Shown here: in pieces, positions 44,415 through 54,064 of the stretch
Layout: each line of letters opens with the position of its first letter
How positions within the stretch are numbered: position 1 is the first letter of the stretch
NCBI GenBank assembly: GCA_020629035.1
Contig: JAHDEC010000004.1
Span: 1 to 64,000, forward strand
Reading direction: 5' to 3'
DNA from: Saprospiraceae bacterium
Lineage (GTDB): Bacteria > Bacteroidota > Bacteroidia > Chitinophagales > Saprospiraceae
DNA: 64,000 bases
Made by a program: the position numbers and the translations under genes
Notes under the pieces: model-generated
Told to the model about the DNA's origin: nothing
Database searches by the model: none
The model's input: only the letters and a program-made list of their open reading frames with translations

Positions 44415-47258
44415 TTATCGCTTGTCGTTTTCTAAAAGAAATTGACCCGTGTAAGAGTCTTTTACTTTTAGAATTCCATCAACTGGTCCTTGATACACTA
44501 AATGTCCGCCTTTGTGCCCTCCGACAGGACCAAGGTCGATAATCCAGTCTGCTGTTTTAATGACGTCTAGGTTATGTTCGACAACCACAACGGTATGTCC
44601 CTTGTCGACTAAAGCATTCAGCGCTTTTAGCAGTTGTTTTATGTCATGAAAATGAAGGCCTGTGGTCGGTTCGTCAAAAATAAACAGGATGTGTTCTTGG
44701 TAGTTTTCCTTCCCTAAATACAAGGCAAGTTTTACTCTTTGTGCTTCTCCTCCTGACAAAGTGCTCGAAGATTGTCCCAAGGTTATATAAGCTAAACCTA
44801 CATCGAATAAAGGTTTTAGTTTTCTGATGATCTCCTTGTTTTTTTCAAAAAAGCTCAATGCTTCTTCCACCGTCATGGCTAACACTTCAAAGATGTTTTT
44901 TCCATTATAAGTAACATCTAACACCTCCTCCTTAAATCTTTTGCCTCGGCAATCTTCACAAGTTAGTGTTACGTCAGCCAGAAATTGCATCTCAACTGTA
45001 ATCGTGCCGTCTCCTTTGCAGTTTTCGCATCGACCTCCTTCTGTATTAAAGGAAAAATGTTTGGCAGTAAATCCCTTTATAATTGATGCTTGTTGCCTAG
45101 CATATAGCTTTCTAATGGCATCATATGCCTTCACATAGGTAACTGGGTTGGATCGTGATGATCGTCCGATAGGGTTTTGATTAATATACTCCACTATGTC
45201 GATCGAATCAGTATCTCCACTTAGCGAATCATATTTTCCTAAACTTTTAGAGGTGCTTTGCTGGAGCAAAACGGTGATGGCTGGATACAAAATGTGTTTT
45301 ACAAGCGTAGATTTCCCTGAGCCAGAAACTCCTGTAATCACCGAAAATGACTGTAGAGGAATTTCAATGTCTATGTTTTTAAGGTTGTGTTGCCTTAATC
45401 CATTTATCTTAATTCGTTGTATGTTCTTACGCCTTTGTTCGGGAACTTGTATAGTCAAATCTCCTCTCATGTATTGAGCGGTAAGGCTTTGGTTCTTTTT
45501 GTTTAAAAAGGTTTTAAAAGGTCCTTCGAAAACCACTTCTCCTCCATGAGATCCCGCTCTCGGACCAATGTCTATGATGTAATCTGCATTTTTGATTACT
45601 TCTTCTTCGTGCTCAACAACTATTACTGTATTGTTTAAATCGCGAAGATTTTTAAGCACCTTGACTAAGTTTTCGGTGTCTTTTGGATGTAGTCCAATGC
45701 TGGGTTCGTCCAAAATATACAAGGCATTCGTTAAGTTACTTCCGAGGGTACGCGTTAGATTTATTCTTTGTGTTTCTCCCCCGGATAGTGTGCTAGATAC
45801 TCTATTTAGATGAAGGTAGGATAAACCTACCGAGTTCATGGTTTTAAGTCGTTTGTTAATTTCGAGAAGGATCCTGCTAGAAACTTGTTTATCGTACTCG
45901 TTTAATTTGACTGTTTTAAAGAACTGATCTAATTCTTCGATGGGCATGTGCACTAAATCAGTGACATTCTTGTTCCCAATCTTTACATACTGAGCTTCTT
46001 TTCGAAGTCTTCCTCCACTGCAATTAGGACATTTTGTACGTCCTCTAAATCGAGCTACAATGATTCTGTTTTGAATCTTGTACATTTTTTCTTGTAGTTT
46101 CTCGAAGTAGTCATTGATGCCATTAAAATGAGAGGATCCATTCCACAACATATCATATTCGGCTTCACTCAAATCTTTAATGGGTCTATGGATTGGAAAG
46201 TTTACCGCATCAGCATTTCTAATCAGCATTTCTTTGTATGCCTTCGATTTTTCACCAGTCCAGCAAGCAACTCCATTTTCGTAAACCGATAAATCGTCTC
46301 TGGGAATTACTTTATTTTCATCTATTCCGAGAACTTGTCCATAACCTTCGCACGCCGGACAGGCTCCATATGGATTGTTGTAATTAAATAATTGATGCGT
46401 AGGTTCTAAAAAGGTAATTCCATCTAACTCAAATCGATTATTAAAATCTGCTGTTTTGCCATCTTCACGTAACACAAGACATTCGCCATTTCCTTCATAA
46501 AAAGCGGATTGGACTGAATCTGCTATTCTTTTTAGGTTTTCTTCCTCATCGCTAATCACAAATCTATCCATCAAGATCATGACAGGTTCCTTAATTTCAG
46601 CGACGGTTTTTTTAAGAAGTTTCTTCTCCTTGACCACAAAATCGTCAATGTATATTATTTCATCTTTTGACCTTAAACGACTGTATCCTTTTTGGACTAA
46701 TAAATCGAGTTGTTGCTTAAGTGTACGATCTTGGTAAATATTCGGGATTGGAAAAAACAATTGTACTTTTTCTCCTTTGTTCAATGTTTTGATATAGTCT
46801 ACAACATCACTGACAGTTCTTTTAGTTACTTCTTTTCCAGAGATGGGGCTGTATGTTCTTCCTACCCTCGCAAAAAGCAATCGTATGTAATCGTAAATTT
46901 CTGTTAGCGAGCCAACGGTAGATCGAGAATTACTCGTGGTTACTTTTTGCTCTATGGCAATCGCAGGGCATATACCTTTAATGTAGTCTACCTGAGGTTT
47001 TTTCATTCTACTCAGAAACTGCCTTGCATAGGAAGACAGACTTTCGACATATCTACGTTGGCCTTCTGCATATAAGGTATCCATGATTAGGGAAGACTTT
47101 CCCGAACCCGATAAGCCTGTAATAACAATAAGTTTGTTTTTCGGAATTTTAATTTCGATATCCTTTAGGTTATTCGCACTTGCGCCTTTTATGTGGATAT
47201 ACTTTCTGATATCTTCCTTATCACTCAGTTGAGGTTTAACACGCTCTTTTGTAATCAT
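44415..47258 (-). CDS. uvrA: Excinuclease ABC subunit A
   Basis: A 947-residue DNA-damage recognition ATPase of nucleotide excision repair. Two ABC ATPase halves carry GLSGSGKSSL and GVSGSGKSTL, each with an LSGGE signature (STLSGGETQR, STLSGGEAQR). Zinc modules appear as CPACEGYG/CPNCSGG in the first half and CENCKGDG/CEDCRGKRF in the second. Start ATG 47258; length is standard. It acts with UvrB, which is not in this window. No operon partners. Confidence 0.97.
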   Translation of the reverse strand: MITKERVKPQLSDKEDIRKYIHIKGASANNLKDIEIKIPKNKLIVITGLSGSGKSSLIMDTLYAEGQRRYVESLSSYARQFLSRMKKPQVDYIKGICPAIAIEQKVTTSNSRSTVGSLTEIYDYIRLLFARVGRTYSPISGKEVTKRTVSDVVDYIKTLNKGEKVQLFFPIPNIYQDRTLKQQLDLLVQKGYSRLRSKDEIIYIDDFVVKEKKLLKKTVAEIKEPVMILMDRFVISDEEENLKRIADSVQSAFYEGNGECLVLREDGKTADFNNRFELDGITFLEPTHQLFNYNNPYGACPACEGYGQVLGIDENKVIPRDDLSVYENGVACWTGEKSKAYKEMLIRNADAVNFPIHRPIKDLSEAEYDMLWNGSSHFNGINDYFEKLQEKMYKIQNRIIVARFRGRTKCPNCSGGRLRKEAQYVKIGNKNVTDLVHMPIEELDQFFKTVKLNEYDKQVSSRILLEINKRLKTMNSVGLSYLHLNRVSSTLSGGETQRINLTRTLGSNLTNALYILDEPSIGLHPKDTENLVKVLKNLRDLNNTVIVVEHEEEVIKNADYIIDIGPRAGSHGGEVVFEGPFKTFLNKKNQSLTAQYMRGDLTIQVPEQRRKNIQRIKINGLRQHNLKNIDIEIPLQSFSVITGVSGSGKSTLVKHILYPAITVLLQQSTSKSLGKYDSLSGDTDSIDIVEYINQNPIGRSSRSNPVTYVKAYDAIRKLYARQQASIIKGFTAKHFSFNTEGGRCENCKGDGTITVEMQFLADVTLTCEDCRGKRFKEEVLDVTYNGKNIFEVLAMTVEEALSFFEKNKEIIRKLKPLFDVGLAYITLGQSSSTLSGGEAQRVKLALYLGKENYQEHILFIFDEPTTGLHFHDIKQLLKALNALVDKGHTVVVVEHNLDVIKTADWIIDLGPVGGHKGGHLVYQGPVDGILKVKDSYTGQFLLENDKR

Positions 47259-47404
47259 TCGATCGCTTAGATAGATACTTTATAAATCTTGCAATTTACG
47301 GTTTTATCAAAGGATTTTATTCAGCGATTCAGGATTTAATTATTTATTTATTAGCTGTTTTTCGTTGGTTTTTTGTCCAATGTTGCGAATAATTTATGGT
47401 TGCC

Positions 47405-47436
47405 CTTGATTCGAAACAATTATTTATCTACCTTCG
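47405..47436 (+). promoter_or_regulatory. Weak candidate promoter in the 323-base gap before the sigma factor
   Basis: The gap 47259-47581 is AT-rich and holds no gene I can support. CTTG (47405-47408) and TACCTTCG (47429-47436) are 20 bases apart, each one mismatch from the consensus. If used, the sigma-factor mRNA has a leader of about 140 bases. No strong secondary structure was found there. Confidence 0.28.
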
Positions 47437-47581
47437 TTAAACTATTGTTAACTGATATTTAATAATAGCATCTTATACAATTTTAGTTTTTATTTGTTCT
47501 ATAAAATATAACTGCCTATACGATTCAATACATCTACACTAACATTAAGATTACTAATTACGAACCCTAAACTTGTTAGTC

Positions 47582-48163
47582 ATGAATGTATTGAAGCTTT
47601 CAGACCGCGAATTAATTATTGCTTATTTAGAAGGAAATGATAAAGCCTTTGAGGTTTTATTGAATCGACACAGAGAAAAGATTTATACATCTATTTATCT
47701 GTTTGTGAAGGATCGAGATCTTGCTGAAGATATTTTCCAAGATGTATTTATTAAGATTATCCGTACACTACGGAATGGTAAATACAATCACGAAGGAAAG
47801 TTTTTGCAGTGGGCAATGAGAATATCCTATAACATGTGTGTGGATCATTTTAGAAAAAACAAGAAACGAACTAAAGTTTCTCCTTCTGAGACATTTGACA
47901 TTTTCGATGTATTAGAATCCCAAGAAGATAATGAGGAAACTAATATCATAAAAAGTCAACTTCATAAAAAAGTCAAAGAACTTGTGGATCAGTTACCAGA
48001 AGAACAAAGAGAAGTTGTTATCCTTAGACATTATGCGGATATGAGCTTTAAAGAGATTTCACAACTTACTAGAGTAAGTATAAACACTGCTTTAGGTAGA
48101 ATGAGATATGCGCTAATTAATATGCGTAAAATGGTTGGAGAAAAAGAACTAACCATCTACTAG
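47582..48163 (+). CDS. ECF-type RNA polymerase sigma factor
   Basis: A 193-residue sigma factor, starting at ATG 47582 (MNVLKLSDREL); an in-frame TTG lies three codons earlier. Region 2 holds DRDLAEDIFQDVFIKIIRTL and FLQWAMRISYNMCVDHFRK (core binding and -10 recognition). Region 4 holds LPEEQREVVILRHYADMSFKEI and a helix-turn-helix SINTALGRMRYALINMRK. I recall close relatives as a highly conserved single-copy Bacteroidota sigma factor without an adjacent anti-sigma gene, and none is adjacent here. Its targets are unknown. It ends at a strong terminator. Confidence 0.92.
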   Translation: MNVLKLSDRELIIAYLEGNDKAFEVLLNRHREKIYTSIYLFVKDRDLAEDIFQDVFIKIIRTLRNGKYNHEGKFLQWAMRISYNMCVDHFRKNKKRTKVSPSETFDIFDVLESQEDNEETNIIKSQLHKKVKELVDQLPEEQREVVILRHYADMSFKEISQLTRVSINTALGRMRYALINMRKMVGEKELTIY

Positions 48164-48185
48164 AAAAAATTGAGTTTTAGTGTAT

Positions 48186-48216
48186 AAAAGGAATCCTTTT
48201 AGCAGGGGTTCCTTTT
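48186..48216 (+). terminator. Terminator after the sigma-factor gene
   Basis: AAAAGGAATCC pairs with GGGTTCCTTTT (one G-U pair) across a 9-base loop, followed by further T. It ends directly at the stop codon of the converging PqqB-like gene. Confidence 0.88.
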
Positions 48217-48218
48217 TT

Positions 48219-49160
48219 TTATATCCTTATGATATCTCCAACTTCTGAGGCATGAAAACCTGCATTTTCTAGTTCATCCTTTTCTTGACTTTTATTAAAA
48301 ATTAAAGGATTTGTATGGTTAAAGTGGATAAAATTTATTTTGTTTTTTTCGCTTGGCGGTAAATGATGCATTAAGCTCAGGGTCTCTTCTACAAAGGGAT
48401 GAGGGATTTCACTCATGTCTCGATTTGGTAACTCACCATTACTATAGAAAGTACCATCTATAAATGCGTGGTCGACAGTTCTAATCGCTTGGATAATATC
48501 TTGATCCCATTTTTCCCATTTGTCAATGTCCGGAATAAATAAAATAGATTTTGATTGGCCTGAGATTTTAAAACCCACGGTTTCTGAAAATTCGTCTCGG
48601 TGGGGCACTGTAATAGCAGAAAAAGAAAGCCGGTCGTTTAGAGGAATTGTTTTGCCTTCTTCTATTTCATTAATACTGATGTTGTTAAGTTTAACCAGTT
48701 GGCTCCATGGGCCATTATTTTCTAAGAAAGTTTTCATTTTAGGCATACAAAAAACGTCTACTTCTTTAGCTCCCATCGCTTCACGACCAAGATGCATGAG
48801 ACCTGTATAGTGGCCAATATGTGCATGGGTAACTAAAATTCCATCGGGTTGCTCTTTGTCTGTGCTCAGATCTTGCATAATTTTCCACTGCGCAGGAAAA
48901 TCTGGACTAGCTTCCACTAACCAACATTGATTGCTTACTGGATCAATAATCCCTAAACAAGTAATCATTTTGGCTGGCTCTAATCCTTTATGGAAAGCCT
49001 GGCAACAAGACTTCATGCATCCCGCTTGCGGATACCCAGCATCTTGCGCTATACCTAACACTATTATATATGGATCTTCCGAACTTTGTGATCGAGATAA
49101 ACAGCTTACCAGTAGTAAACTGCAACATAGAATATAAGTAAGGCTTTTAAAACTTCGCAT
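48219..49160 (-). CDS. PqqB-like metallo-beta-lactamase-fold lipoprotein
   Basis: A 313-residue protein, starting at ATG 49160 ([11 protein letters not shown]), which gives a lipobox ending LLVSC; the longer frame overlaps asnS much further. The mature part opens with [16 protein letters not shown] and has two paired Cys, as in PqqB. The metal-binding motif is [11 protein letters not shown], with Gly where most family members have Asp. Later ligands include VPHRDE and DGTFYS. It is an exported hydrolase of unknown substrate; no other PQQ-synthesis gene is nearby. Its start overlaps the asnS stop region by 14 bases. Confidence 0.8.
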   Translation of the reverse strand: MRSFKSLTYILCCSLLLVSCLSRSQSSEDPYIIVLGIAQDAGYPQAGCMKSCCQAFHKGLEPAKMITCLGIIDPVSNQCWLVEASPDFPAQWKIMQDLSTDKEQPDGILVTHAHIGHYTGLMHLGREAMGAKEVDVFCMPKMKTFLENNGPWSQLVKLNNISINEIEEGKTIPLNDRLSFSAITVPHRDEFSETVGFKISGQSKSILFIPDIDKWEKWDQDIIQAIRTVDHAFIDGTFYSNGELPNRDMSEIPHPFVEETLSLMHHLPPSEKNKINFIHFNHTNPLIFNKSQEKDELENAGFHASEVGDIIRI

Positions 49161-50580
49161 TTCCTGGTGTTCTTGGAAAAGGAATAACATCTCTAATGTT
49201 ACCCATTCCGGTAATAAACTGAACCAATCGACCAAATCCTAAGCCAAAACCCGCGTGCTCACAAGTCCCGAAACGTCTAGTATCTAAATACCATGACATT
49301 TCTTCTTTAGGGATATCCATTTCGTCCATCCGTTTTTCTAATAGTTCTAAACGCTCCTCTCGTTGAGAACCACCCACTATTTCTCCTATACCTGGGAATA
49401 GAATATCCATGGCACGTACCGTTTTCCCATCATCATTTAACCGCATATAAAACGCTTTAATGTCTTTAGGATAATCCGTCAGAATTACTGGTTTTTTAAA
49501 GTGCTTTTCTACTAGATAGCGTTCGTGTTCTGATTGTAAGTCAGCTCCCCACTCTTCGATCAGGTACTGGAATTTTTTCTTTTTATTGGGTTTCGAATTT
49601 TTCAATATTCGAATGGCCTCAGTATATGTTAGTCGTTCAAAATCATTTTCAATACAAAATGCGAGCTTTTCCCTGAGTAGCATTGGAGAGCGCTCATTTT
49701 GTGGCTTATGTTTTTCTTCCTCAACTAATCGATTTTCTAAAAAAGCTAAATCCTCTTGGTTATGATCCATTACATATTGGATAACATACTTGAGCATTTC
49801 TTCAGCTAAATCCATATCACCATCTAGATCACAAAAAGCCACTTCGGGTTCGATCATCCAAAACTCAGCTAGGTGTCTAGTGGTGTTTGAGTTTTCAGCC
49901 CTAAATGTTGGACCAAAGGTATAGACCTCAGACAAAGCTAAGGCTCCAAGCTCAGCTTCTAGTTGGCCCGAAACAGTTAAGTTGGTTTCTGAATTAAAGA
50001 AGTCTTGGGAATAATCTATTTCTCCATCTTCATTTAAAGCTGGTGCTTTTAGATCCATGGTAGTTACATGAAACATTTCTCCAGCTCCTTCAGCATCAGA
50101 ACCTGTTATTATTGGAGAATGTAGATATACAAAACCTTTTTCTGCAAAGAATTTATGGATGGCAAATGCTGCGTTACTTCGGATTCTAAAAACACTAGCG
50201 AATGTATTTGTTCGGAATCTCAGGTGAGCAATTTCTCTAAGAAACTCCATGCTATGCCGTTTTGGCTGTAAAGGATATTTCTCCGGATCTGATTCTCCTA
50301 GCACTTGTAATTCTGTACAGACCATTTCATGTGTTTGACCTCTTCCTTGTGACTCTATGATTTGGCCTTTAGCATGGATTGCTGCTCCCGTATTTATCTT
50401 TTTTAGTAAAGCTTCATCCATATTCTCATAGTCTACCACGATCTGAATATTCGATAAACAAGAACCATCATTAAGCGCTATGAAACGATTATTTCTAAAG
50501 GTTCTAACCCATCCTGCCACACTTGTCTCATAGTCAAATGTTTGCTTTGCTAAAATGTCTTTAATTTTTGATCTGTACAT
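49147..50580 (-). CDS. asnS: Asparaginyl-tRNA synthetase
   Basis: A 477-residue class IIb synthetase. The N-terminal OB-fold anticodon-binding domain (around residues 15-110, [20 protein letters not shown]) is followed by the catalytic domain. Motif 2 is [21 protein letters not shown] and motif 3 is [16 protein letters not shown]. The sequence between ([17 protein letters not shown]) is typical of AsnRS rather than AspRS. Length is normal. It has a -7-like box 20 bases upstream and probably shares its transcript with the PqqB-like gene. Confidence 0.96.
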   Translation of the reverse strand: MYRSKIKDILAKQTFDYETSVAGWVRTFRNNRFIALNDGSCLSNIQIVVDYENMDEALLKKINTGAAIHAKGQIIESQGRGQTHEMVCTELQVLGESDPEKYPLQPKRHSMEFLREIAHLRFRTNTFASVFRIRSNAAFAIHKFFAEKGFVYLHSPIITGSDAEGAGEMFHVTTMDLKAPALNEDGEIDYSQDFFNSETNLTVSGQLEAELGALALSEVYTFGPTFRAENSNTTRHLAEFWMIEPEVAFCDLDGDMDLAEEMLKYVIQYVMDHNQEDLAFLENRLVEEEKHKPQNERSPMLLREKLAFCIENDFERLTYTEAIRILKNSKPNKKKKFQYLIEEWGADLQSEHERYLVEKHFKKPVILTDYPKDIKAFYMRLNDDGKTVRAMDILFPGIGEIVGGSQREERLELLEKRMDEMDIPKEEMSWYLDTRRFGTCEHAGFGLGFGRLVQFITGMGNIRDVIPFPRTPGNAKF

Positions 50581-50600
50581 ATCTCCATTTTAAGAAAGAA

Positions 50601-50608
50601 CAAAATTA
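50601..50608 (-). promoter_or_regulatory. Candidate -7 box of asnS
   Basis: On the minus strand TAATTTTG matches TAnnTTTG and ends 20 bases before the asnS start codon. No good -33 element was seen. Confidence 0.42.
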
Positions 50609-50727
50609 CATTTTTTAGTTTTTGGTAGATGCATTGATGCAAACTATCATTTAATCAAAGTAGAAATATCAAAGAGTTAATATTAAAATCTAATCATTCG
50701 ATGATAATTATACGAAAAACATCATTG

Positions 50728-50818
50728 AACATAAAACGCTCAATTGTGTCATTTTTGATAGAATATATACCTTTTTATAGTTATTTATTGCGTGTTTTTG
50801 AGCAATTAACATAAAACG
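50728..50818. repeat. Direct repeat AACATAAAACG in the 355-base gap before the metalloprotease
   Basis: AACATAAAACG occurs at 50728-50738 and 50808-50818. Between them, GCTCAA (50738-50743) and TTGAGC (50798-50803) are inverted. A small hairpin GAGCT-GTAA-AGCTC lies further down, at about 50890-50903. The rest of 50581-50935 holds no gene and no full promoter match. It may be a regulator-binding region for the metalloprotease gene or chance. Confidence 0.35.
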
Positions 50819-50935
50819 AAGCAGTTTTTGCAGCAATCATATTAAGATTTTCTATCATATGTTTAAATGATCTAAGATCGCTTTATTTAGAGCTGTAAAG
50901 CTCCAAATAATTTATAAAAAAAAGGTGTATTGAAA

Positions 50936-53900
50936 ATGAAAGTAACAACGTTACCTCGTCAGAGGTATGTCCGTAAGTCTTTGCTATGGAATAGCTTAGT
51001 CTTTTTCCTACTACTTATTCCTCAAGTACATAATGCTCAAGCATTAGGAGATGAAACAAAATTATTTTTTCCTACCCAACAGAAAAACTCCTTAGACAAA
51101 CACAGCGATTTTGTCCAAGAAGGTATTGTGTTAGAAATGGATCAAACCGTTTTAAGGACCATCTTAAGTCAGCGATCTCCCTTTATTGAAATCAGTCTGC
51201 CTATTAATGAATCCGAAAATGCGGTGCTTGAATTATTTAGGTCTCAGATATTTTCTGATGAATTCAAATCTTACCTAATTAGCGATCCAGATTGTGAAAT
51301 ATGGTTTGATCACCAAGTACATTATTGGGGTACGGTAAAGCATTGGAAACAGTCTATGGTGGCTATTTCCTTTAGCGAAACTGGTGTGGTTGCGACTATT
51401 AATTCGATAGATGCTCAATATAATTTGTCCAACATTGAACAAACTGATCAATACCTACTTTTCAAGGAATCTGATGTCTTAATAGAAAAAGAATCCAACT
51501 GTAATACGGAAGAAAAAATCCATCATGTAGGTCATGATATAATTACGACAACGACTCGTTCTTCCAACAATTGTGTTGGAATGTATATCGAGATAGATCA
51601 CGATTTAGTACTAGCTAAAGGCTCAGTCATGTCTGCTTTTGATCACCTAGCAGCCATCTTTAACCAGGTATCTTTATTATATGCCAACGAAGGCATTGAT
51701 CTATATCTTAATGAAGTTCAAATTTGGGATGTGGAAGATCCTTATACTGGTACATCAACCCTCAGTAATTTATATAGTTTTAGAGATCGATTGTCTGGAC
51801 AATTTAACGGAGACTTAGCTCACCTTGTGGGCCAAAAAGGTAGTGGAGGAGTTGCCTATATCGATGTGTTGTGTAACAATTATTATAGTGTAGGATATAG
51901 TGATATAAAATCTGGATATCAATCAATACCTGTTTATAGTTGGGCTGTAGAGGTAATGACCCATGAAATAGGACACAACTTAGGTTCTAAGCATACGCAT
52001 GCCTGTGCCTGGAATGGTAATAACACACCTATAGATGGTTGTGGAGCTGAGGCTGGATATTCTGATGGTTGTGATGGTCCGATACCTAATAAAGGAACCA
52101 TCATGAGTTATTGCCATCTCTTATACCATGTCGGCATTAATTTCAATTTAGGTTTTGGGCCCCAGCCTGGTAATTTAATTCGTGAAAAAATTGCGAATGC
52201 TAATTGCTTGAGTTCTTGTGATGCTAACCCTTGCGTAATCACTGGTCAAGAATGTAATGATGGAGATGATTGTACTATCGGTGAAACTTTTGATAATGAA
52301 TGTAATTGTAACGGTGGAGTTGTTTATGATGTAGATAATGATGGCTATTGCTCAGGCATTGATCCTGATGATAATAATCCATGTGTACCTGATATTAATC
52401 AAGGAGATTGTGAGCCTTTTGCTGGCTGTGATGTCTTTAGTGAAGATGATTTTGAAATAGACTATGGAGCATGGATCGATGGAGGAATCGATGTCCAGTT
52501 AGGTAATTATAATCAATCAAACTCAGGCACAAAGTGTGTCCGTTTAAGAGATAATTCAGGCAATAAATCTTCGCTTATTTCTGAACGATTATTCCTTCAG
52601 GGTATATCTATGGTCAATATTTCGTTTACAGCTTTACCCGTTAGTATGGAGTCAGGAGAGGATATGTTTTTAGAAATTTCGTTTAATAACGGTGAAGATT
52701 ATGAAGTATTGAATCAGTGGGTTTCTGGCCAACATTTTCAAAATAATCAACGTTTTTCCTTGAATTTATCGATAACCGACAAACCCTTTAATAACGAAAC
52801 AGTACTTCGATTTAGATGTGATGCTTCGTCTAATTCTGATATGATATATTTGGATGATATCGAGCTTGAGTTTTGTACGGATGATGTAGAATGTTTAATG
52901 ACTGGACTTCCTTGTGACGATGGTGATAATTGCACAACAGGAGAGATTTACGATGAAAATTGTAATTGTGGAAACGGAACATTTGCTGATGCAGATGATG
53001 ATGGAATTTGTGATGCTGAAGATGATTGTCCAGCATTTGATAATGCCTTAATAGGTCAAGCTTGTGACGACGGAGATGATTGTACTATAAACGATACATA
53101 TGGGATTGACTGTAGCTGTTTTGGTCAATATTATGACTTGGATGAAGATGGTTATTGTATAGGGAATGACCCAGATGATGGTGACCCATGTATCCCCGAT
53201 GATCAGAATGCTGCGTGTGATCAAGAAGGGTCTGGAGATTGTTTACTTCTAGATGATGAGTCTTTTGAATCCTCATGGGGAATCTGGATTGATGGAGGTG
53301 GAGATGCTGCATTTTCTACCAATTTTGGAAATTATTCGAATAGTGGAACGGGTTGCATTCGATTAAGAGATAATGCCGGAACTAGTTCCTCTTTATATAC
53401 AGATGATTTGTCTTTATCAGCGTTTAACACCGTAGAAGTTTCATTTTCCTTCTATCCTGTCAGTATGGAAAATGGGGAAGACTTCTTCTTGGAGTTATCC
53501 AACAATGGTGGAAACAGTTTTAGCAAAATAGCCACTTGGACGGCCGGTCAAGAATTTGAAAATTTAGCACATTATGATGCGAAAACCATCATCAGTAACA
53601 TAGATTTTTCTGATCAGGTTGTCTTAAGAATCAGATGTGATGCTTCTTCTAATTCTGATATGGTTTACATAGATGATATTAGCATAGAAGGATGTAATGT
53701 TGAAAGTTTGTGGGGTGAATCTTTCAGTGGTGAATCTGAAAAATATGAGGAACCTTTCAGTGTAAATATGTACCCAAATCCAGCCTATAATAATGATGAG
53801 TTAAAGCTGTTTTTTAACCGTGAAGTTGACAATATAAGTATTCGAATATTTGACATTTTGGGTAAGCAAGTCTTTATCCATTCTGTAAAGAATCAGCGAA

Positions 53901-54007
53901 TGGATCAACTGCAAATCGGTCTAGAAGGAATACATACTGGTACTTACTTTATAGAGTTTTTGTCTAACAAACAAGGTAAAATTGTCGAGACACTAATAGT
54001 CCATTAA
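50936..54007 (+). CDS. T9SS-secreted zinc metalloprotease (reprolysin/M12-like) with duplicated modules
   Basis: A 1023-residue protein starting at ATG 50936 (MKVTTLPRQRY; a TTG lies two codons earlier). After a signal peptide (FFLLLIPQVHNAQ) and a propeptide region comes a metzincin domain: HEIGHNLGSKH gives zinc ligands His343, His347 and His353 with Glu344, and TIMSYCH is the Met-turn. Then follow Cys-rich units (CNDGDDCTIGETFDNECNC and two relatives) each with a DxDxDG-like calcium loop (DVDNDGYCSGIDPDD), and two homologous beta-sandwich modules (AWIDGG to RCDASSNSDMIYLDDI). A T9SS type A sorting domain (VNMYPNPAYNNDELKL) closes it. Probably an extracellular protease. Confidence 0.92.
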   Translation: MKVTTLPRQRYVRKSLLWNSLVFFLLLIPQVHNAQALGDETKLFFPTQQKNSLDKHSDFVQEGIVLEMDQTVLRTILSQRSPFIEISLPINESENAVLELFRSQIFSDEFKSYLISDPDCEIWFDHQVHYWGTVKHWKQSMVAISFSETGVVATINSIDAQYNLSNIEQTDQYLLFKESDVLIEKESNCNTEEKIHHVGHDIITTTTRSSNNCVGMYIEIDHDLVLAKGSVMSAFDHLAAIFNQVSLLYANEGIDLYLNEVQIWDVEDPYTGTSTLSNLYSFRDRLSGQFNGDLAHLVGQKGSGGVAYIDVLCNNYYSVGYSDIKSGYQSIPVYSWAVEVMTHEIGHNLGSKHTHACAWNGNNTPIDGCGAEAGYSDGCDGPIPNKGTIMSYCHLLYHVGINFNLGFGPQPGNLIREKIANANCLSSCDANPCVITGQECNDGDDCTIGETFDNECNCNGGVVYDVDNDGYCSGIDPDDNNPCVPDINQGDCEPFAGCDVFSEDDFEIDYGAWIDGGIDVQLGNYNQSNSGTKCVRLRDNSGNKSSLISERLFLQGISMVNISFTALPVSMESGEDMFLEISFNNGEDYEVLNQWVSGQHFQNNQRFSLNLSITDKPFNNETVLRFRCDASSNSDMIYLDDIELEFCTDDVECLMTGLPCDDGDNCTTGEIYDENCNCGNGTFADADDDGICDAEDDCPAFDNALIGQACDDGDDCTINDTYGIDCSCFGQYYDLDEDGYCIGNDPDDGDPCIPDDQNAACDQEGSGDCLLLDDESFESSWGIWIDGGGDAAFSTNFGNYSNSGTGCIRLRDNAGTSSSLYTDDLSLSAFNTVEVSFSFYPVSMENGEDFFLELSNNGGNSFSKIATWTAGQEFENLAHYDAKTIISNIDFSDQVVLRIRCDASSNSDMVYIDDISIEGCNVESLWGESFSGESEKYEEPFSVNMYPNPAYNNDELKLFFNREVDNISIRIFDILGKQVFIHSVKNQRMDQLQIGLEGIHTGTYFIEFLSNKQGKIVETLIVH

Positions 54008-54035
54008 GATTTATAATACACCTTTTTATTTAGGG

Positions 54036-54059
54036 CCTCTTTGCATTGCTGCAAAGAGG
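54036..54059 (+). terminator. Terminator after the metalloprotease gene
   Basis: CCTCTTTGCA and TGCAAAGAGG form a perfect stem with a TTGC loop, followed by TTCTTTTATTTT. It ends just before the batD stop codon on the other strand. Confidence 0.92.
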
Positions 54060-54064
54060 TTCTT

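Noticed and set aside
48219-49160. Evidence for PQQ biosynthesis
   Set aside because: Only a PqqB-like lipoprotein is present; no pqqA, C, D or E nearby, and the metal motif is altered.
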